A DNA stretch of 64,000 nt. Source: Maribacter halichondriae. Lineage in GTDB: Bacteria; Bacteroidota; Bacteroidia; Flavobacteriales; Flavobacteriaceae. Positions 59,166 to 64,000 of this stretch are shown here, in pieces (the stretch's first letter is position 1; each line of letters begins with the position of its first letter). The stretch covers positions 4,096,001-4,160,000 of the forward strand of contig NZ_CP107030.1 in NCBI RefSeq assembly GCF_027474825.1. The letters are read 5' to 3'. A program made the translations under genes and the position numbers. Under the pieces are notes generated by a model, which was not told the DNA's origin, did no database searches, and saw only the letters and a program-made list of their open reading frames with translations.

Positions 59166-62100
59166 ATGCCAAGATTATTTCTATTGCTTCTAGTACTTAC
59201 TTGTCTGATGTCGTGCAAATCCAAGAAAGAAAAGAACCTGGATTCGGCCGATGAAATAGCCTATAATTTTCACATTGATGAGAGCGATAATGAAATACGG
59301 GTTTTCGAAGACGGGGCAACGTCAGCGCTGCTGACCCAGAACGCTAAACACGATTTTAGACCCTATATCCATCCGATTTTGGCGCCTGGCTCCACGGCCG
59401 AACTGACCCAGTACAGTCCCGGGCACCACAAGCACCAGACTGGACTTTATTGGGGCTTTACCCGAGTGAACGGCGAAGGCGCCACTCCCGAAGAATTGAA
59501 AAAATGGTTTTACAAGCCCGATAAGCCCGAGGCTATCAAAAAAGATAGGTAGAGATTTTTTCCATAATCCTGGTGGTGATTATTGGCAAAAAGTCGCATC
59601 CGAAGTTCTTGTTCCCGAAGGGAAGGAAGTAAAATGGAAGACGGTCTACAACATGCTGGATGCAGAAAAAAAACCAATTCTTAAAGAGACCCAAACATGG
59701 ACCCTAACCCAAAAAGGGAACAAATATTTCTTAAGTCTTGAATGGCAAGGTGAGGCCTTGACCGATATTACGATCAATGAATTTGATTACGGAGGTCTCT
59801 TCCTTAGAATGCCTTGGGAAAAGGGCATCAAAGGCGAAGTGATGAATGCCGCACTCCAAAAAAATGAAAAGGCGAACGAGAAAAGAGCCATGTGGGCCGA
59901 TGTCGGAATGGAAATAGAAGGCCTGGAACCATGGGGCCATATTGCGATTTTCGATCATACAGGGAATCAAGGATATCCACAGCCATGGAGGGTAGACGGG
60001 CAGTTTGGCATCGGCCCCGTATTGGCAAAGTCAGGGGATTGGCATATCAAAAAAGGGGAGATAAAAATATTCCAATATCAAATAGTGGCCTATTCGGGCG
60101 ATTTGGATACAGTGGAGATGAACGACCTTTGGGGCGATTATGTAGGGGATAAGGGAATGTACAATACCGCCTCGCTCTGGCAAATTGCCAAGCAGGAAGG
60201 CCGAGACGCCAAGTTTTTAAATCCAAAGGAAGCGGTCGAGGCCATGACCGTAAAGGAAGGTTATAGCGTAAACGCATTTGCCTCCGAGCCCATGATTACC
60301 CAGCCCATTGCTTTTTGTTGGGACGATAAGGGTAGGATGTGGATAGCCGAGAACAGAGACTATGAAAACAGGCAAGAAGGGTTTGCCAATTCGGGTGACA
60401 GTCGCATACTTATATTAGAGGACACCGATCGCGATGGAGTGGCGGATACCAAAAAAGTATTTATGGAGGGCATCCCTTTCCCTTCGGCCATCGCAGTTGG
60501 TCATGGCGGAGTATTCATCGGTGCACCACCGAACCTGCTTTTCGTGCCCGATAGCAATAATGATGACAAGGCCGATGAAAAGGACATTAAGGTGCTTTTG
60601 ACTGGCTGGGGCATCCGAGACCGGCATGAGACGATCAATAGCTTCCATTGGGGTCCCGACGGTTGGTTGTATGGTCTTGAGGGTTTTGCTACTCCCTCTA
60701 AAATACGAAAGCCCAATGATGGAGAAGGACGACTGTATAAGCATGGCGATGAATTTCCAAAAAATCTATTGGAGAAGGAAGGAGTCGATATTAATGGAGG
60801 CGTTTGGAGGTACCATCCCATAAAGGAACGTTTTGAAGTGGTGGCCCATGGCTTCAGCAATCCCTGGGGCATAGACTATGATGCCAAGGGAGAAATGTTT
60901 ATAACGGCATGTGTAATTCCCCACATGTTCCACATTATGAACGGGGGCATATACCACAGGCAGGGAGGACAACATTTTAACCCCTATGTTTATGAGGATA
61001 TCAAGACCATTGTAGACCATAGTCACAGATCGGCACACGGAGGCGCAAGAATTTACCAGTCCGATGCCTTTCCAGCAAGTGAGCAAGGACGCTTATTTAT
61101 GGCGAACATCCATGACCATGGCGTACTGTCGGATATTCTTGAGCCCAACGGTTCTGGCTTCACTGCGCGCCATAGCGATGAGTTCATGATGGCCAATAAT
61201 GCCCAGTTTGTAGGCTTCAGCATGGAGGTGGGTCCTGCAGGCGATCTGTATGTACTTGATTGGCACGATGCCGATATATGTGGGGGCGATGTACTTAATA
61301 AGGATACGGGTAGGGTGTTCCGAATTACTCCCGAAAAGTCCTTGGCCGAGAATTGGCCGGGCAGATTTGATGACTTAAACAAGAGAAGTGATGAGGAACT
61401 TGTAGCGTTGCAATTGAGTAAAAGTAATTGGCATGCGCAACGGTCACGTGTCATATTGCAATACAGAGCAGCTAAAAAAGCACTGGATGCAAATGCGGTT
61501 AAACGCTTGAATGACATATTGGCCAATGAGAAAAGTGAAGATATAAGGCTGCGCGCCTTATGGACTTTACAAATAACCAATAACCTTAGTTCACAAAGAC
61601 TTTTGGATTTATTGAATGACAAGGACCAATACGTCCGTTCATGGGCCATTCAATTTCTGGTTGAGGATGGGCAACCCTCGGAAAGAGCCATAAACCAGAT
61701 GACAGCTATGGCGAATACTGAAACTTCGGCTGTCGTTAGACGCCATCTTGCCGGAGCCCTACAACGTATAAATGAAGCCGACCGTTGGGCTCTTGCTGAA
61801 TCCCTAGTTCGGTTTGAGGAAGACGCGGATGACCCAAATATACCTCTGATGTTATGGTTTGGGATAGAACCAATAGTAGCAAAGCAGCCTGGAAGAGCAT
61901 TGGCGATGGCTGTGGAAAGTGCAATTCCCTCCTTGTACAAAAAATTGCAAGACGTCTCGTGGATGAGGGCCAATTGGAAAAATTGATTGCTGCGATTGGG
62001 CAAAAATCCAGTACACAGTCAGATCTGTTAAGCGGACTATTGGCAGGTTTGGAAGGAAATATAGATGCTAAGGAGCCTTCGAATTGGTCGAATGTCTATC

Positions 62101-63059
62101 AATCATTGCAAAACAACGCCAAGTTCTCTTCCCTTGCCGATGCCGTAGCTCAGAAATTTGGTAATGCTGAAGTAGCTCAAAAAATGTTGGCGGTTATCAA
62201 TGATTCAAGTGCAAAACCTGAGGAAAAAAGGAAAGCAATTCGGGCCTTGGCTTCCCAGCAAAATCCAGCATTGCAAGAGGAAATACCTAAATTACTGGAG
62301 GATGAGGAGCTGCGATTAGAAACTATTAAGTCCATTGCAGCTTATGATAGTGATGAGCTGGGCAAGGCGTTATTTCAGAAATATAAGGACCTTTCGCAGC
62401 CGGAAAAAGAGCAGGCCATATTGACCATGGCTTCGCGGCCAAGATATGGAAGGTTTTTAGGGAATGCCCTTAAAAATGGCACGATTCCAAAATCTGATAT
62501 CCCGGCGCATGCTGTTCTACAATTAAGGGCCGTTTTGGGCAATGGTTTTGTGGAGATTTGGGGTCCCATTGATGATATATCCCAAACATTACAAGTTGAG
62601 TATATCAAATACCAAGGCATATTGACAGATGATGCCCTCGTCAAAGCGAGCCCGGGCAGGGGCAAGGAGGTCTATGCGCGTGTCTGTGCCACTTGCCATA
62701 TGCTGCATGGGAAAGGCGGAAAGATAGGACCAGACCTTACGGGCTCCAATCGAACCAACATGACCTATTTACTGAGTAATATTCTAAACCCGAGTGGAGA
62801 TGTACAGGAAGATTATAAACTAGTGGTGATTACTACACAAGACGGACGTACCTATAGCGGAAACGTTATAGCCGAAAACGACAGAAGTCTTACCCTGCGG
62901 GTGGTTGGTCAAGACCCGATTGTGCTCAATAAATCACAAATTAGGACTAGGGATGTTTCTGAAAAATCTATGATGCCAGAAGGGTTATTGAACAACTTAA
63001 GCAAAGAAGAGGTGTTGAATTTGATAGCGTATTTGAAGAAGCTGGAGCCATCGGCATAA
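59166..63059 (+). CDS. Giant PmoA-like / PVC-type dehydrogenase-cytochrome lipoprotein, two frameshifts
   Basis: About 1297 codons when joined. Lipoprotein signal (LVLTCLMSCKSKK); PmoA-like DUF6807 domain (HDFRPYIHPILAPGS, SPGHHKHQTGLYWG); PVC-type membrane-bound dehydrogenase propeller (MTVKEGYSVNAFASEP, GRMWIAENRDYENR, SFHWGPDGWLYGLEG, HSHRSAHGGARIYQ); HEAT-like repeats; a C-terminal heme domain with CATCH (62685-62699) and a DGRTYSGNVIAENDRSL module. Frames change at A6 runs 59538-59543 (one base too many) and 61939-61944 (one too few: YKKIARRLVDEGQLEK). Probably oxidises a carbohydrate or alcohol in the envelope and passes electrons to the heme. Confidence 0.85.
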
Positions 63060-63202
63060 TGTCACAATTGCTTAGTATTAAGCAAGTGAATAGAACATAT
63101 TTGGAAACTGGTTTAAATTGATTCTGAGTTTTTCATTAAAGTTTAATTTGAAGAACAGTAAGATAGTTTTGAATTTCAAAACACTAGGAAGACTCAGTAA
63201 TT

Positions 63203-63263
63203 ACTTATAACTTATCGCTATTTGACCATAATGACGGATTATAGAACATTTATGTTCTATAAT
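63203..63263 (+). repeat. Composite intergenic repeat, partial copy 4
   Basis: Module A (ACTTATAACTTATCGCTATT from 63203) followed by a perfect hairpin ATTATAGAACAT/ATGTTCTATAAT (63238-63249, 63252-63263). Module B is only hinted at by GGGTAATGAATAAAAC near 63353. The rest of the 63060-63400 gap shows nothing else. Confidence 0.7.
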
Positions 63264-63400
63264 TTATATTATGTAAAATAGATTATTTTTAAGACTTCGC
63301 ACTATCGCCCATCTTTAGGTCTCGCCGACCTTTATTGCCGTTAAAAAGCTCAAGGGTAATGAATAAAACTATTTACGTTTCGAAGTATAATCCGTAGTGT

Positions 63401-63598
63401 TTAGTACACAACACGACTTTTATCACATTCACTTCGTTCAGAATAAGTTGCACAATTTGTAGTTAGCTTACAGATGGCATCACTTTGATGCATTGGGACC
63501 TTATTTTTATCCTGAGTAGTATCAAAAGCCATAAATAGCAATAAAATCCCCACTAACCAAAGGCTGTAAAAAATTAAGAAGTTGCGATGCTTTTTCAT
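63401..63598 (-). CDS. Small single-helix membrane or secreted protein, hypothetical
   Basis: 65 residues: KKHRNFLIFYSLWLVGILLL forms an N-terminal helix or signal, followed by about 40 polar residues with three cysteines (ICKLTTNCATYSERSEC). I recognise no family. ATG start and a plausible signal segment support a real gene, but the short length leaves doubt. Confidence 0.45.
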   Translation of the reverse strand: MKKHRNFLIFYSLWLVGILLLFMAFDTTQDKNKVPMHQSDAICKLTTNCATYSERSECDKSRVVY

Positions 63599-63751
63599 GT
63601 ACTTACAAGTATAACCTTATATCTGACAGCTTCGTATTTTAAAAATGGTAATCTTTTCCTAAAAAAATGCACTCTAATACCTTTAATCAACCATGGGTCT
63701 AAAACACCAATACAACTCGATTGTATTTCTTTGAAAATTTGCGCACAAAAA

Positions 63752-63781
63752 AAGCCCATCCGCCAACTGGCGGATGGGCTT
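63752..63781 (-). terminator. Terminator of the cold shock gene
   Basis: AAGCCCATCCGCC (63752-63764) pairs perfectly with GGCGGATGGGCTT (63769-63781) around a four-base loop. On the minus strand seven T follow. Confidence 0.9.
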
Positions 63782-63802
63782 CAATTTTAAAGTTTAATCG
63801 TC

Positions 63803-63997
63803 TTATTCTATAACTCTTACGTCAACTGCGTTTAATCCTTTTTTTCCTTGGGTTAGTTCGAATTCTACTTCATCGCCTTCGCGAATCTCATCTACTAATC
63901 CTGAAATGTGAACAAAATGTTCGTTGTTTGAACCTTCTTCTGTAATAAATCCGAAGCCTTTGGCATCGTTGAAGAATTTTACTGTTCCTTTACTCAT
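63803..63997 (-). CDS. Cold shock domain protein (CspA family)
   Basis: 64 residues, one cold shock domain. RNP1 is KGFGFITEEG and RNP2 is EHFVHISGL; the protein starts MSKGTVKFFNDAK and ends LNAVDVRVIE. It binds single-stranded nucleic acids and melts mRNA structure. The flavobacterial NNEHFVHISG form is typical. Its upstream region is cut by the window edge. Confidence 0.97.
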   Translation of the reverse strand: MSKGTVKFFNDAKGFGFITEEGSNNEHFVHISGLVDEIREGDEVEFELTQGKKGLNAVDVRVIE

Positions 63998-64000
63998 TGT

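Overview
The window looks like chromosomal DNA of a marine member of the Bacteroidetes, most likely Flavobacteriaceae. Markers are a type IX secretion sorting tail, TonB-dependent receptors with carboxypeptidase-D-like N-termini, an RpoD-type sigma factor of about 286 residues, a Lacal_2735-type small protein, many SPII lipoproteins, a LytTR regulator, AT-rich spacers and a TAnnTTTG-type promoter. No rRNA, tRNA or CRISPR array was found.

Layout. 0-9.4 kb: the end of a sortilin/VPS10-like propeller protein, L-serine dehydratase, a TauE/SafE permease, a PycTM-like membrane protein facing a TPR-linked class III nucleotide cyclase, and an exported class V aminotransferase-like protein. 9.4-19 kb: a peptide and amino-acid catabolic neighbourhood (M1 peptidase, Xaa-Pro aminopeptidase, M20-like protein, gamma-glutamyltransferase), a sorbosone-dehydrogenase-like lipoprotein, a DUF2914 gene with an in-frame stop and a two-part pseudogene relic. 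19-31 kb: exported propeller, methyltransferase, CIA30, DoxX-like, fasciclin and transglutaminase-like proteins, and a sigma factor. 31-35 kb: an outer-membrane receptor gene split by an IS110-family element. 35-51 kb: SLC12-like transporter, DUF4242 proteins, an AraC regulator, a sugar dehydrogenase, paired NlpC/P60-like proteins, tandem esterases, LytTR, a propeller protein and a FecR-like protein. 51-64 kb: a ParDE cassette between copies of a composite intergenic repeat, an apparent uptake and catabolism operon (TonB receptor, M29/NicX-like enzyme, NCS1 permease), a giant PmoA-like/PVC-type cytochrome protein and a cold shock protein.

Two cross-cutting observations. First, at least twelve genes or gene segments are split by one-base shifts, mostly at homopolymer runs, and three more by single in-frame stops. 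The shifts look like sequencing indels, so these genes are annotated as joined. Second, the leader of the IS110 element folds into two loops of the kind described for IS110 bridge RNAs. The presumed target guides match the two halves of the interrupted gene, so the guide sequences can be read directly against the insertion site. This is the most striking feature of the window. A family of intergenic repeats with palindromic cores, concentrated between 37 and 63 kb, is the second.
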